The translations under genes were made by a program, and so were the position numbers. A stretch of 55,708 nucleotides of DNA from NCBI GenBank assembly GCA_002728135.1, contig PBVE01000004.1, positions 28,202 through 83,909 of the forward strand, given 5' to 3'. The notes below the pieces were generated by a model. The model saw nothing but the letters and a program-made list of their open reading frames with translations. It made no database searches and was not told the origin of the DNA. Each line of letters starts with the position of its first letter. Position 1 is the stretch's first letter. This DNA comes from Rhodospirillaceae bacterium (lineage in GTDB: Bacteria; Pseudomonadota; Alphaproteobacteria; UBA828). This document shows, one piece after another, positions 8,705 through 18,142 of this stretch.

Positions 8705-9574
8705 TTGATTTATGAACAGCCAAAAATCTCCCCTGCTGGGGACTGTTTTATGATGATTGAGTTTGGTAATGATGGTGCAATTGAACTCAATTTTATGGCA
8801 CTTGGCTTGATGCATTTGATAAGAGATCAAAAAGTCCACGGTATAATTGATACAACACCTTCATATAATTCACTTCTAGTAGAATATGAACCATCTGACA
8901 TCAGTGATAATGACTTAAAGAAAGAATTGCAAAAGCTTTTTTTAAGCTTAGGTTCAGTCGAAGAAATTGAAATTGAGAGCAGGCTGGCTTATCTACCCTG
9001 TTGCTATCTTGATCCATGGACTAAAGCAGCAATTGAAGACTACTGTCAAAAAGTCAAAAAAAGGGAATTTGACCCAGACTTTGTTGCTCGAATAAACGGA
9101 CTTGAAGACCGCCACCAACTTGTCCGAGTCCATTCTGGGACAGAACATTGGGTAGCTAGTGTCATGGCTCTACCAGGTTGTGCCCTTATGAGACCATTGG
9201 ACCCCAGATGTCTTCTTACTTCGCCAAAGTACAACCCACCACGACTCTGGACCCCTGAAAACGCTGTATGCACTGGAGGAATGTCTACTTCGATACATAC
9301 TCTCCGCGTTCCAGGTGGATATAACCTTATTGGTAGAACACCAGTTCCTGTTTATGAAGCATCTCAAAATTCTCCCCCCTTCAAAAAACAAGTCACACTT
9401 TTACAGCCAGGGGATAGAGTTAAATTTATTCCAATTGATGCACATGAATATAAGTACATCAGACAAGAATTAAAGAAAGGGAAATATTCTTTCCGTACTA
9501 CAGACTATATAAAATTTTCAGTACATGCCTGGAAAGCTTGGGTTAAAACACTAAATTATCAAGAAAGATTCTAA
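8705..9574 (+). CDS. pxpB: 5-oxoprolinase subunit B (KipI-like carboxyltransferase domain)
   Basis: This 289-residue KipI/allophanate-hydrolase subunit 1-like protein recognisably keeps the family block PGGYNLIGRTPVPVY. Upstream, the usual GFxPGFPYL region is replaced by a diverged stretch, PGCALMRPLDPR. It is also longer than typical KipI (about 240). The only initiator in frame is TTG at 8705 without a good ribosome site. An ATG at 8689 lies in another frame and stops after eight codons. Losing one A from the AAAAA run at 8698-8702 would join it to this gene. The stop overlaps the pxpC start in TAATG, implying coupled translation. Its role is the 5-oxoprolinase complex. Confidence 0.85.
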   Translation: MIYEQPKISPAGDCFMMIEFGNDGAIELNFMALGLMHLIRDQKVHGIIDTTPSYNSLLVEYEPSDISDNDLKKELQKLFLSLGSVEEIEIESRLAYLPCCYLDPWTKAAIEDYCQKVKKREFDPDFVARINGLEDRHQLVRVHSGTEHWVASVMALPGCALMRPLDPRCLLTSPKYNPPRLWTPENAVCTGGMSTSIHTLRVPGGYNLIGRTPVPVYEASQNSPPFKKQVTLLQPGDRVKFIPIDAHEYKYIRQELKKGKYSFRTTDYIKFSVHAWKAWVKTLNYQERF

Positions 9575-10563
9575 TGTCTAGAACTATTCGAGTCATAAAA
9601 CCAGGATTGGAAACCACAGTTCAGGACTGGCCAGGTTTAAAAGGTGCTTTCAGATATGGATTCAATCACTCAGGTGCCATTGACCATTGGTCTTTTAGAC
9701 TAGCAAACCTGCTAGTTGGAAATAAACCCGGAGCTCCTGGCCTAGAAGCCCAGTTCATAGGTCCCACCTTACTTTTTGAAAGTGATCAATTATTTGCACT
9801 TACTGGTGCGAATATGCAAGCCACGCTTGATGGAAAATCGATTCCTTGCTGGCAAACTCTTGAGGCATCTGCTGGCCAGAGATTAGCTCTAGGTTCTGCT
9901 ATATCTGGAGCTAGAACTTATATAGCTTTTTCTGGAGGTATTATTGCTAAACCTTTTCTTGGGTCATGCTCTACTCATACAATGGCACAAGCAGGAGGAA
10001 TAAACGGAAGAAAACTAGAGATCAATGACGAAATAAATATACATTCATCAACTCAAACTCAGAAATTTACCACCCCAGAATTGATACGCCCTCCAAAAGC
10101 TAAAGAAAAATATTGGGAAATTGAGATGGTTGTTGGCCCATGCGATGATTGGATTTCAGATCAAGGACATCAATTGTTCATTAATAGCGAGTGGATTGTC
10201 TCTCCAAGATCAAACAGAATGGGAGTTCGTTTAGAGGGACCACCATTAGATTTTTCTTCTCGAGCAATAGATAAAGCCCCTGAACATGGATCTCATCCAT
10301 CAAACTGTGTTGATATCGGATATCCTGTTGGAGGTATTAATTTATGCGGCGATACTCCTGTTGTCCTCTTGCACGAAGGTCTTACAGGTGGTGGATTTAT
10401 TGTTCCGTTTACAGTACCAAGTTCAGAATTTTCCAAAGTAGGCCAGGCACGACCCCATGAGATTTTCAAGTTTAAAGCAGTTTCTGTTCAACAATCACAG
10501 TCTAAACGTCATGAAATAAATGAAATTTGCCAGACAAAAAACCTTCGAAAATTAGGTGATTAA
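9574..10563 (+). CDS. pxpC: 5-oxoprolinase subunit C (KipA-like, biotin-dependent carboxyltransferase family)
   Basis: This 329-residue KipA/allophanate-hydrolase subunit 2-like protein opens with IRVIKPGLETTVQDWPG, the signature start of the family. It also has GALTGANM-like FALTGANMQATLDG, GRTYIAFSGGI-like ARTYIAFSGGI, and a C-terminal VVLLHEGLTGGG block. It is the third subunit of the ATP-dependent 5-oxoprolinase. Its ATG overlaps the pxpB stop (TAATG). Its stop codon overlaps the stop of the convergent amidase gene in the shared bases TTAA. No terminator fits between them, so the two transcripts must overlap. Confidence 0.93.
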   Translation: MSRTIRVIKPGLETTVQDWPGLKGAFRYGFNHSGAIDHWSFRLANLLVGNKPGAPGLEAQFIGPTLLFESDQLFALTGANMQATLDGKSIPCWQTLEASAGQRLALGSAISGARTYIAFSGGIIAKPFLGSCSTHTMAQAGGINGRKLEINDEINIHSSTQTQKFTTPELIRPPKAKEKYWEIEMVVGPCDDWISDQGHQLFINSEWIVSPRSNRMGVRLEGPPLDFSSRAIDKAPEHGSHPSNCVDIGYPVGGINLCGDTPVVLLHEGLTGGGFIVPFTVPSSEFSKVGQARPHEIFKFKAVSVQQSQSKRHEINEICQTKNLRKLGD

Positions 10564-11963
10564 ATTTCACTCTGCTCAGGCTTAAACTCAGACCAGTCAT
10601 ATGCTTTTTGGAATACATAGCCCGCACGGCATAGAAGACTTTCTCCTAATGCAGGACCCATTAATTGAATACCAATTGGTGCACCATTATTATCAAAACC
10701 AGCAGGAAGAGATATAGTTGGATTTCCAGTTAGGTCAGCAATACTAGTATATTCAATTAACCTTTCTACTGCTTCTGCATCTTCACCAATTTTACTAAAT
10801 TCTTCTACAGTTGGTATTGGCTGAGGTAAAGTCAGCGTTACTATCAAATCAACTTGTTTATGTAACAAATCTATGGCACCAGATAGTTCCCGTCGATGAA
10901 TAGTTGCTTGTGCATATTCAGCTCCAGTAACATCTTCTCCAGCTTGGAGGAATCCCTTAAGCGTCTCAGAATACTCATCCGAACGAACTGGGAAAGTATC
11001 CTTATGTGCAATAATTGCTTCTGCTACACATAATGGCACCCAGCCCTTAACAGCATTATTAGTTTGCGGCATTTCAATTTCTATAATCTCAGCACCCCCA
11101 CTCTTCAGAGCTTCTATACAGGCCCTAGCCGCATTTAGTATTTTGTCATCTGTATTGTTGTTAATATATTTGTAATCAATACCAACTCTTACGCCTGAAA
11201 CACCACTACTAACCTCTCCAAGGTAATTAGGTACCTTGTCTGGAAGGGTGGTTGAATCTTGTTCATCGATTCCGGCAATAACACCCATCATTGCTGCTAC
11301 ATCTTCTACTTTACGTGCCATTGGCCCCACGTGATCCAGAGTATCTGAAAGCGGGAATACACCAAAACGACTTACGCGACCCCAAGTTCCTTTAAGACCA
11401 ACTATACCGTTACAAAGAGATGGAAAACGTATTGAGCCACCTGTATCACTTCCTAATGATCCGTAAGTTAGACCTGCAGCCACAGACACGCCTGAACCGC
11501 TTGAAGATGCACCAGACCAACGATTCTTTACCCAAGGATTTACAGGTGGAACTATATCAGGATGATGCATGGCTAATGCACCTTCAGTCATTTGTAATTT
11601 ACCAACAATTACTGCACCAGCACCTCTTAATCTTGCAACCACTGTCGAATCTCTAGAAGGCACACGATTATTAAACATCGGCATTCCGCAAGATGTGATT
11701 ATACCTTCTGTATCACAAAGGTCTTTTACTGCTATAGGTACTCCGTGAAGAGCACCCCTAATCTTGCCAGCCTTAATTTTCTCATCTGCTTTTTTTGCCT
11801 CTGATAACGCACTCTCCTTCATAACCAGAGCATAGGATGAGTAAATATCATCAAGCTTGTCTATACGTTCAAGTATCGTTTGTGTAACTTCCTCAGAACT
11901 GACTTTTCCGCTTTGAATATTTTTACCTACTTCTACAAGACCTAAAAAGGGGATATCATCCAT
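10560..11963 (-). CDS. Amidase-signature family hydrolase
   Basis: A 467-residue amidase-signature enzyme with an intact Ser-cisSer-Lys triad. Lys80 is in AVKDLCDT, the cis-Ser (about 155) is in GASSSGSG, and the nucleophile Ser177 is in GSDTGGSIRFPS. Family members hydrolyse primary or secondary amides to acid and ammonia or amine in the cytoplasm. The GatA branch acts in Gln-tRNA formation, but no gatB or gatC lies nearby, so a catabolic amidase is likelier. It has a GAGGAA ribosome site. The gene converges on pxpC and is divergent from malate synthase. A role in supplying amide-derived ammonia is an inference. Confidence 0.9.
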   Translation of the reverse strand: MDDIPFLGLVEVGKNIQSGKVSSEEVTQTILERIDKLDDIYSSYALVMKESALSEAKKADEKIKAGKIRGALHGVPIAVKDLCDTEGIITSCGMPMFNNRVPSRDSTVVARLRGAGAVIVGKLQMTEGALAMHHPDIVPPVNPWVKNRWSGASSSGSGVSVAAGLTYGSLGSDTGGSIRFPSLCNGIVGLKGTWGRVSRFGVFPLSDTLDHVGPMARKVEDVAAMMGVIAGIDEQDSTTLPDKVPNYLGEVSSGVSGVRVGIDYKYINNNTDDKILNAARACIEALKSGGAEIIEIEMPQTNNAVKGWVPLCVAEAIIAHKDTFPVRSDEYSETLKGFLQAGEDVTGAEYAQATIHRRELSGAIDLLHKQVDLIVTLTLPQPIPTVEEFSKIGEDAEAVERLIEYTSIADLTGNPTISLPAGFDNNGAPIGIQLMGPALGESLLCRAGYVFQKAYDWSEFKPEQSEI

Positions 11964-12066
11964 CGTTTCCTCACAAATATTCAGTTATCACGTAGCATGG
12001 GTTTATAATTCTATAGAGTAATGTAATAATCCATCTTATTGAAGAAATAGTTATAAATTAATAATC

Positions 12067-12093
12067 TTAATTATTTATCCGGAAAATAATTAA
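12067..12093. promoter_or_regulatory. Inverted repeat upstream of malate synthase
   Basis: TTAATTATTT (12067-12076) and its exact complement AAATAATTAA (12084-12093) flank a 7-base centre that itself contains TCCGGA. It lies midway in the 205-base divergent gap between the amidase and malate synthase genes. The position suits an operator. The AT-rich arms make chance more likely than for a GC-containing repeat. Confidence 0.35.
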
Positions 12094-12168
12094 ATTTTTG
12101 TGTTGCCCTTATAAACTATAGAGAACAAGTAGGGATAATACATATATAAGGATAAGGATATTAAGGCT

Positions 12169-14343
12169 ATGCTAGGTAATGAACAATATGTAAAACGAAA
12201 TGGCCTGACGATTTCCCCTTTACTTTATGATTTTATTAGATCTGAAGTATTGCCCATAGCTGGTATAGATGAAAAAAAATTTTGGTTAGAATTCAGATAC
12301 CTTTTAAAAGAATTAATGCCAGAAAATAAAAGAATCCTTGATAAAAGGTTTTTTTTCCAGACTAAAATAAATGAATGGCATTCAAACAAAAGCTCTGAGG
12401 ATCATGACCAGCATGCTTACACAGAATTCTTAAAAGATATAGGATACATCATCCCTGAAGGTGATAAATTTAATGCCTCCACAGAAAATGTCGATGAAGA
12501 ATTTTGTAGTATAGCTGGCCCACAACTTGTAGTTCCACTTATAAACCCCCGATATGCAATAAATGCAGCAAACGCCCGATGGGGTAGTCTTTACGACGCT
12601 CTTTATGGCACTGATGCAATTCAAGATAAATTGATAGATCCTTTAGAGACTTATAACCATGAACGAGGGGAAAAAGTTATTTCTTGGTGCCGTAATTTTC
12701 TTGATAAAGCAATCCCACTTGACCAAGGAAGTCATAGTGAATCACTAAACTATTCTATCGAAGAAGGAGAATTATTAGTTACTCTAACAAATAATAAAAC
12801 CACTAGGCTAAAAAATTCACAACAATTGGTTGGTTTTGATGGTTCAATAAATTCACCTAAATCAATTCTTCTAAAAAATAATAATTTACATATTATTATT
12901 GAGTTTGACCCAAACCATATAGTTGGGAAACAAGATAATGCCAATATTTATGATATTAAGCTTGAGTCCGCAGTTACTACAATTATGGATTGTGAAGATT
13001 CTATAACCGCAGTAGATGTACACGACAAAGTAGCAGTTTATAGAAATTGGCTTGGTTTAATGAACGGGGAGCTTAGGGTCTCATTTGAAAAAGAAGGTAA
13101 AACTATATTTCGCAGCTTAAATCCTGACCTTTCATTTCTTACAGCCTCAGGGACTCAAATAACACTACCCGGAAGAAGTACAATGTTAATTCGTAATGTT
13201 GGTCACCTAATGACAACAGATGCAATTTTGGTTGAAAATAATAAGGAAATTCCAGAGGGTATTCTCGATACTGTTATTACCTCTCTTATAGCCATGCATG
13301 ACTTAAAGGGAAACTCATGTTTCAAGAATAGTATTAAGGGATCAATTTATATTGTAAAACCGAAGATGCATGGACCAGAAGAAGTAGCTTTCTCGAATAA
13401 ACTATTTTTAGGTGTTGAAAAAATATTAGGCCTATCTACTAATACATTAAAAATGGGGATAATGGATGAGGAAAGACGAACCTCATTAAATCTTAAAGAA
13501 TGCATACGAGAAGCATCTGAGAGAATTGTATTTATTAATACAGGATTTTTAGACAGGACTGGGGATGAAATACATACCTCTAGCAATCTAGGACCAATGG
13601 TCCGCAAAAACGAAATGAAAAATACTGCTTGGATATCATCATATGAGAATCGTAATGTTAATATTGGCTTAGATTGTGGCCTACAAGGAAGAGCACAAAT
13701 AGGAAAAGGTATGTGGGCAATGCCCGATATGATGAGGGATATGTTAAAGAATAAAATTTCACATCCTGAGGCTGGTGCAAGTACCGCGTGGGTTCCATCA
13801 CCAACTGCTGCAACTATACACGCAATCCATTACCACCTAGTTGATGTTACCGAGCGTCAGAACCAAATCAAACTCAGAGAATCCTCTTCATTAGAAGATT
13901 TATTGGACATACCAATTGCAACTGAACAAAAATGGTCCGAAAAAGAAATACAGGAAGAACTAAATAATAATATTCAAAGCATTCTTGGATATGTAGTTCG
14001 TTGGATTTACCAAGGAATTGGTTGTTCAAAAGTTCCTGATATTAATAATATAAGCCTTATGGAGGATCGTGCTACACTCCGCATATCTAGCCAACATATT
14101 GCAAATTGGTTGGATCATGGAATCTGCACGAAAAACCAAGTTATAGAAACTCTTAGGCATATGGCAGAAATTGTTGATAAACAAAACTCTTCTGACCCCT
14201 TATATGTCCCAATGAAGGCTGATCTAGAAAATAATTTGGCACTTCAAGCTGCATACGATCTAATATTTGAAGGCAGAAAACAGCTAAATGGATATACCGA
14301 GCCTATACTTCATAAATACCGAATAAAAGTTAAGAACTCTTAG
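12169..14343 (+). CDS. glcB: Malate synthase G
   Basis: This protein has 724 residues, matching malate synthase G (about 723). It condenses glyoxylate with acetyl-CoA to give malate. Visible blocks include TTIMDCEDSITAVD (near 277), FRSLNPDLSF, MHGPEEVAF, KMGIMDEERRTS (near 427, with the catalytic arginine region), FINTGFLDRTGDE and KGMWAMPDMM. AGGATATTAAGG precedes the ATG. No isocitrate lyase is in the window, so the glyoxylate may come from another route, such as oxidation of glycolate or breakdown of ureides or amines. It stands alone, with an inverted repeat upstream. Confidence 0.97.
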   Translation: MLGNEQYVKRNGLTISPLLYDFIRSEVLPIAGIDEKKFWLEFRYLLKELMPENKRILDKRFFFQTKINEWHSNKSSEDHDQHAYTEFLKDIGYIIPEGDKFNASTENVDEEFCSIAGPQLVVPLINPRYAINAANARWGSLYDALYGTDAIQDKLIDPLETYNHERGEKVISWCRNFLDKAIPLDQGSHSESLNYSIEEGELLVTLTNNKTTRLKNSQQLVGFDGSINSPKSILLKNNNLHIIIEFDPNHIVGKQDNANIYDIKLESAVTTIMDCEDSITAVDVHDKVAVYRNWLGLMNGELRVSFEKEGKTIFRSLNPDLSFLTASGTQITLPGRSTMLIRNVGHLMTTDAILVENNKEIPEGILDTVITSLIAMHDLKGNSCFKNSIKGSIYIVKPKMHGPEEVAFSNKLFLGVEKILGLSTNTLKMGIMDEERRTSLNLKECIREASERIVFINTGFLDRTGDEIHTSSNLGPMVRKNEMKNTAWISSYENRNVNIGLDCGLQGRAQIGKGMWAMPDMMRDMLKNKISHPEAGASTAWVPSPTAATIHAIHYHLVDVTERQNQIKLRESSSLEDLLDIPIATEQKWSEKEIQEELNNNIQSILGYVVRWIYQGIGCSKVPDINNISLMEDRATLRISSQHIANWLDHGICTKNQVIETLRHMAEIVDKQNSSDPLYVPMKADLENNLALQAAYDLIFEGRKQLNGYTEPILHKYRIKVKNS

Positions 14344-14411
14344 TGCAACTGGTTAACACCTAAAGGTAAACTATTTCGATTTCAATACTGATATATGAAT
14401 AAAGGGATTTT

Positions 14412-14633
14412 TTATTTCACTTTGTTTTTAACAAAAGTAGCAGAATATCTGACTTCACCTTCGAATAATGCTTTAGGTTTACCTAAACCGTCAGTTTCAA
14501 AAAAAAGATGCTTTACTATCGGTGTATCAATTGTAAAACCCTTTTCTGCCATTCTTTGACGATGGTATTCCATTGCAGCTGGAGTAAATTCTTTTGCGAT
14601 TATTGTTATACACTCAGATCCATTTGTGTCCAT
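14412..14633 (-). CDS. Small conserved-looking protein of unknown function
   Basis: About 73 residues, from an ATG at 14633 preceded by GAGAGA. A longer frame reaches 14699, but its extra N-terminus looks like leader sequence. The protein is soluble and charged, with EFTPAAMEYHRQRMAEKGF near the N-terminus, FFETDG in the middle and a basic C-terminus, and no membrane segment. The regular alternation of strand-like and helix-like stretches looks like a real small alpha/beta protein. I do not recognise the family. It is divergent from another small unknown gene at 14851, and the pair may belong together. Confidence 0.6.
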   Translation of the reverse strand: MDTNGSECITIIAKEFTPAAMEYHRQRMAEKGFTIDTPIVKHLFFETDGLGKPKALFEGEVRYSATFVKNKVK

Positions 14634-14850
14634 TTTTTCTCTCTCAAACTGATCGTTACTATTAAAACAGTTATTAATACTAGTTAATTGCAAACGCATA
14701 TCAAGTAAGATTAAAAAAAGTTATGATGAACAGATAATTAGCTGATCTTCTGTAAATGAAAACTCAGAATTAAGTTAAGTTTAATGTATTAACTATATTA
14801 ACAATTAATCTTTACTCAATTTCAAATGCTAAAGTGAAAGTCAGGTCATA

Positions 14851-15189
14851 ATGTGCGGATTTTGTGCAATACTTGGGGGATCTTATCATTGGTCAGAATT
14901 TGGCACTGACTCTGAACAATACATAACTTATTCAAATAGTCAGCCTCAAAGGCTAGAACGCCTAAAACAAATAAAACAAATAAACCGCGTAATATCCATA
15001 ATTGGATTTAACATATCAGATTGGGCGAATAGTAAGTATTTAGTTAGGGGTCCAACTGGGAAAACAGAATTAGCAGATAATCTCTCACATTTATGGTCTG
15101 TTATAGAAGGAATTTCTGTTAGCAAAATTGATCCATTGGACAGAAAATTTTTAAAACAGATCGAGTCAATTGATCATGATGAGTATTAA
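14851..15189 (+). CDS. Small protein with an N-terminal Met-Cys-Gly-Phe, unknown function
   Basis: 112 residues beginning MCGFCAILGG. If Met1 is removed, Cys2 would be N-terminal, as in class II glutamine amidotransferases and other Ntn hydrolases, which often begin MCGI or MCGF. The rest does not look like a full amidotransferase domain, which is about twice as long. It contains an arginine-rich helix (QRLERLKQIKQINRV) and a C-terminal LWSVIEGISVSKIDPLDRKF segment. It ends 6 bases from the convergent deacetylase gene. I recall similar short unknown proteins in alphaproteobacteria but cannot name a family. No function is assigned. Confidence 0.65.
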   Translation: MCGFCAILGGSYHWSEFGTDSEQYITYSNSQPQRLERLKQIKQINRVISIIGFNISDWANSKYLVRGPTGKTELADNLSHLWSVIEGISVSKIDPLDRKFLKQIESIDHDEY

Positions 15190-15195
15190 TTAATA

Positions 15196-16107
15196 TCATA
15201 GGTCTATAGGGTCTTTACCCGAACCTATCGGACAACGTTTAGAAAAATCATCTGCCATTTCCTCCATAGTGACCATTCGAACACCAGTATGAGCCATCAT
15301 ATGGTCAATTATCCTCTCTAACATCATAAGAACATGGGGTTTGCCGGCACTATCTGGATGTATAGTGCATAAAAAAATCGCATAACTATGATTTCTATAG
15401 ACCCAATCAAATTGATCTTGCCAAATTTCACCTAAACTTCGGCCTGTCACCCACCCATGACTATTTGGGAATGATTTTACGAACATAGTAGGAGGGGCAT
15501 CATCTAGCCACCAGCTTGCTGGAAGTTCAATAAGCTCAACTTCCTTTCCTGGTATCCAGGGTTTCATCCAAGTCTTCGCATCCTGACTATAATCAATCTT
15601 TGTCCAACTATCTCCATCTCTCAACCAATATGGGTGGTAATCATCTTCCATTAGACTGCTGTCATATTTAATACCACGCTCACGTAACAAAGCTATGGTA
15701 TTAGGGCTCAGTTCCCACCATGGAGCCATGTGCCCAACTGGTCGTTTTCCAGTAAATTTTGATATAACATCAATAGTTTTATCTAATACATCTGCTTCTT
15801 GATTACTTGTCATTGCTAGAGGGTTCTCATGAGAATAACCGTGAATGCCAATTTCATGACCATCATCAACAATTTTTTCGAAAATGTTTGGAAAGCTTTC
15901 AACAGAATGCCCCGTTACTCCCCATGTTGTTTGTATACCGTAACGTTTAAAAAGATTTAATAGCCTTGGGACACCACGTTTTGCCGCAAATACTCCCCGT
16001 GAAATATCGCAAGGTGAGTTCTCTCCACCGAAAGAACCAATCCATAGCGAAACTGCATCAAAGTGAGGATTGAAGCATACCTGAATGTCTTTATTTGGAA
16101 ATGTCAT
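15196..16107 (-). CDS. Polysaccharide deacetylase-family protein (PgdA / cyclic imide hydrolase-like)
   Basis: This 303-residue NodB-homology protein keeps the metal-binding positions: Asp17 in FNPHFDAVSLW, then His89 and His93 in IHGYSHEN. HFDAVS replaces the usual FDDG, as in the Helicobacter PgdA/cyclic-imide-hydrolase/allantoinase PuuE branch rather than true chitin deacetylases. There is no signal peptide, so it should be cytoplasmic. Together with the many C-N hydrolases around it, a cyclic imide or ureide hydrolase fits better than cell-wall editing. That is inference from context. It lies upstream of nothing obvious and is preceded on the same strand by the C45 hydrolase gene. Confidence 0.85.
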   Translation of the reverse strand: MTFPNKDIQVCFNPHFDAVSLWIGSFGGENSPCDISRGVFAAKRGVPRLLNLFKRYGIQTTWGVTGHSVESFPNIFEKIVDDGHEIGIHGYSHENPLAMTSNQEADVLDKTIDVISKFTGKRPVGHMAPWWELSPNTIALLRERGIKYDSSLMEDDYHPYWLRDGDSWTKIDYSQDAKTWMKPWIPGKEVELIELPASWWLDDAPPTMFVKSFPNSHGWVTGRSLGEIWQDQFDWVYRNHSYAIFLCTIHPDSAGKPHVLMMLERIIDHMMAHTGVRMVTMEEMADDFSKRCPIGSGKDPIDL

Positions 16108-16164
16108 CTTTACTTTACCCTCAATAATTAACTATTAATTCACAAGATTAGGCTTTAAAGAAAA

Positions 16165-17253
16165 TTATGCATTAAACGAAACTTCCTGAAAATTATTTGA
16201 ACAAGGTTGGCCATCTGTAACACTTAACCTCGAATGTTTAAGTGAAAGAATAATGGCGTTACAGGTTTCTAATTGCATTGTCTCATGTTCATCTGTGTCC
16301 AAATGAGCACAAATAGAATGAGGAAATCCAAAATGATCACTTAGTGCATATCGTGCAGTTTGTTCATCCAATTGCTGACTTTGTTGAAATAATCTTCTTA
16401 GCCTCTCATGACGATACATAGTGTTAGGCCATATACGGACCACCTCTGAGTCTACATCTAATCCACAAAAATGATTAGAATGTGTCAATATACCTTCTGT
16501 AGGATAAACATAACCTTCTTTATTTGGTGCCACCTCAAGATCAATAGCTTCCCCATCGACATGACCAATAATAAAATTCATTGATACAGTTCTTTTTGTG
16601 CCACAAACAGCAAGTATTGCCTCATGCATATTTTTTGAATTTAGAATTTCTCGAACCCTTATTCTAAATGGTTTCTCATATAAATTCTCTCCGTCATCTG
16701 TGCACATCATTGCATTAATTACCACACCAATTCCAGCATCATTAAGCCCCTGCATCCCACCAATTGTTCCAATTTCACCATGGCAAATAAAATTTGTTTT
16801 TTCCTCCCGCTTCACTCGGGAAATCATTGTTTTCACTCCCGGTATCCAGTCCCAGGTCTGTCCGAGCAGGGTATCTCCAGATATTGTTTTTTCAGGAAGA
16901 ATGGCAAATGAAGTACACCCATCCACGGCACCCGATTGTTGATGTTTTTCAGCCTGTTTAAACATCGAAATAATTAATTCATAACGAACATTAAGCATAA
17001 CAATTTCTGTAAAGTCACATCCCGACCCAATAGCCACACCTTCCAATTCATCAAAGAACTCAGAATCAAAAGATCTTAATTTGGGAACCCATTTTTTTGA
17101 CTCAGCCAAGATCTTATCTATTGAAAAGCCAAGTTTTTTAAATCGTGTTAAATAAACATCTATATTATGTGATATATCATCCTTTAGCTCTTCCCCATGC
17201 ACACACCCACGTAGTCTAGGGTCATTGCCAAGATCTAAGACTGGTAAGGCCAT
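16165..17253 (-). CDS. C45-family autoproteolytic acyltransferase/hydrolase
   Basis: About 362 residues, homologous to isopenicillin-N acyltransferase (peptidase family C45). The cleavage and nucleophile site is seen as DGCTSFA, with Cys113 counted from the ATG at 17253. The motifs RGCVHGEEL near the N-terminus and GQTWDW after the Cys are also typical. Such Ntn hydrolases self-cleave before the Cys and act on amide bonds of acylated amino acids or peptides. The in-frame ATG at 17265 overlaps the AGGA ribosome site of the later ATG, so 17253 is chosen. The deacetylase gene follows 57 bases downstream on the same strand. The substrate is unknown. Confidence 0.85.
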   Translation of the reverse strand: MALPVLDLGNDPRLRGCVHGEELKDDISHNIDVYLTRFKKLGFSIDKILAESKKWVPKLRSFDSEFFDELEGVAIGSGCDFTEIVMLNVRYELIISMFKQAEKHQQSGAVDGCTSFAILPEKTISGDTLLGQTWDWIPGVKTMISRVKREEKTNFICHGEIGTIGGMQGLNDAGIGVVINAMMCTDDGENLYEKPFRIRVREILNSKNMHEAILAVCGTKRTVSMNFIIGHVDGEAIDLEVAPNKEGYVYPTEGILTHSNHFCGLDVDSEVVRIWPNTMYRHERLRRLFQQSQQLDEQTARYALSDHFGFPHSICAHLDTDEHETMQLETCNAIILSLKHSRLSVTDGQPCSNNFQEVSFNA

Positions 17254-17379
17254 TACTATCCTCATAAATTTTATTGATCAATTTGATAATTTCGCAATAG
17301 CATAGTTTGATTATGCATGAAACGTAAAGAGTAGGTTACATGATTAAAAGAATATTGTTTAGAACATACGGAGAGTAAA

Positions 17380-18132
17380 ATGATTTTATTAGATAAGGTA
17401 GGGCTTATTACAGGTGCTGCATCAGGAATCGGAAGAGCAACAGCCATCGCAATGGCCAATGAAGGGGCAAAAGTTATGCTGGCAGATACTAATGAAGAAA
17501 AATTAAAACAAACTGCCGATTACCTGACCCAAGAAGGCGCAAAAGCATCATTTATCACAACCAACGTCACAGATGAGAAAGAAATTATTGACCTAATACA
17601 ATCTACATTGGGAAAATTCGGAAAATTGCAATTAGCTTTCAATAGTGCAGGCATAGTGGCACCTATTGCTGAAATCCATAAACAAGAAACACAATCCTTA
17701 GACATAACAATGGATATTGACTTTCGGGGTGTATACCTATCAATGAAGCATGAAATACCTGCTATTCTTGAATCTGGATCAGGGTCTATAGTAAATGCAT
17801 CTTCGACATGGGGACTGAGAGCCTATCCTGGAAGGTCAGCTTATGTAGCCGCAAAACATGCTGTATCAGGATTAACTAAGGCTACTGCACTTGAATACGC
17901 ATCTAGAGGAATTCGTATAAATTCCGTAGCACCGGGCCCTATAAATACACCATTACTTATTACTGACTGGAAGGATAAAATTGATATCGTAGCATCAGCA
18001 GTTCCTATGGGGAGAATAGGAGAGGCAAACGAAGTTGCTGAAGCGGTTGTATGGCTCTGTTCTGAAAAATCTAGTTTTATAACAGGCCATGATCTTCCTA
18101 TTGATGGTGGAATGCTTGCCCGAGTCGGTTGA
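17380..18132 (+). CDS. SDR-family oxidoreductase
   Basis: A classical 250-residue short-chain dehydrogenase: GAASGIG (12-18), an NSAG variant of the NNAG motif (88-91), Ser near 141, Tyr155 and Lys159 in YVAAK. GPINTPLL follows, and the C-terminus FITGHDLPIDGGM is typical of classical SDRs. A GGAGAG ribosome site precedes the ATG. It is divergent from the C45 gene and nearly touches the convergent DksA-like gene (10 bases). The substrate is unknown. Confidence 0.92.
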   Translation: MILLDKVGLITGAASGIGRATAIAMANEGAKVMLADTNEEKLKQTADYLTQEGAKASFITTNVTDEKEIIDLIQSTLGKFGKLQLAFNSAGIVAPIAEIHKQETQSLDITMDIDFRGVYLSMKHEIPAILESGSGSIVNASSTWGLRAYPGRSAYVAAKHAVSGLTKATALEYASRGIRINSVAPGPINTPLLITDWKDKIDIVASAVPMGRIGEANEVAEAVVWLCSEKSSFITGHDLPIDGGMLARVG

Positions 18133-18142
18133 TTTTACAAAT

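Noticed and set aside
14851-15189. The MCGF start as proof of a class II glutamine amidotransferase.
   Set aside because: The protein is only 112 residues and shows none of the other catalytic-domain motifs.
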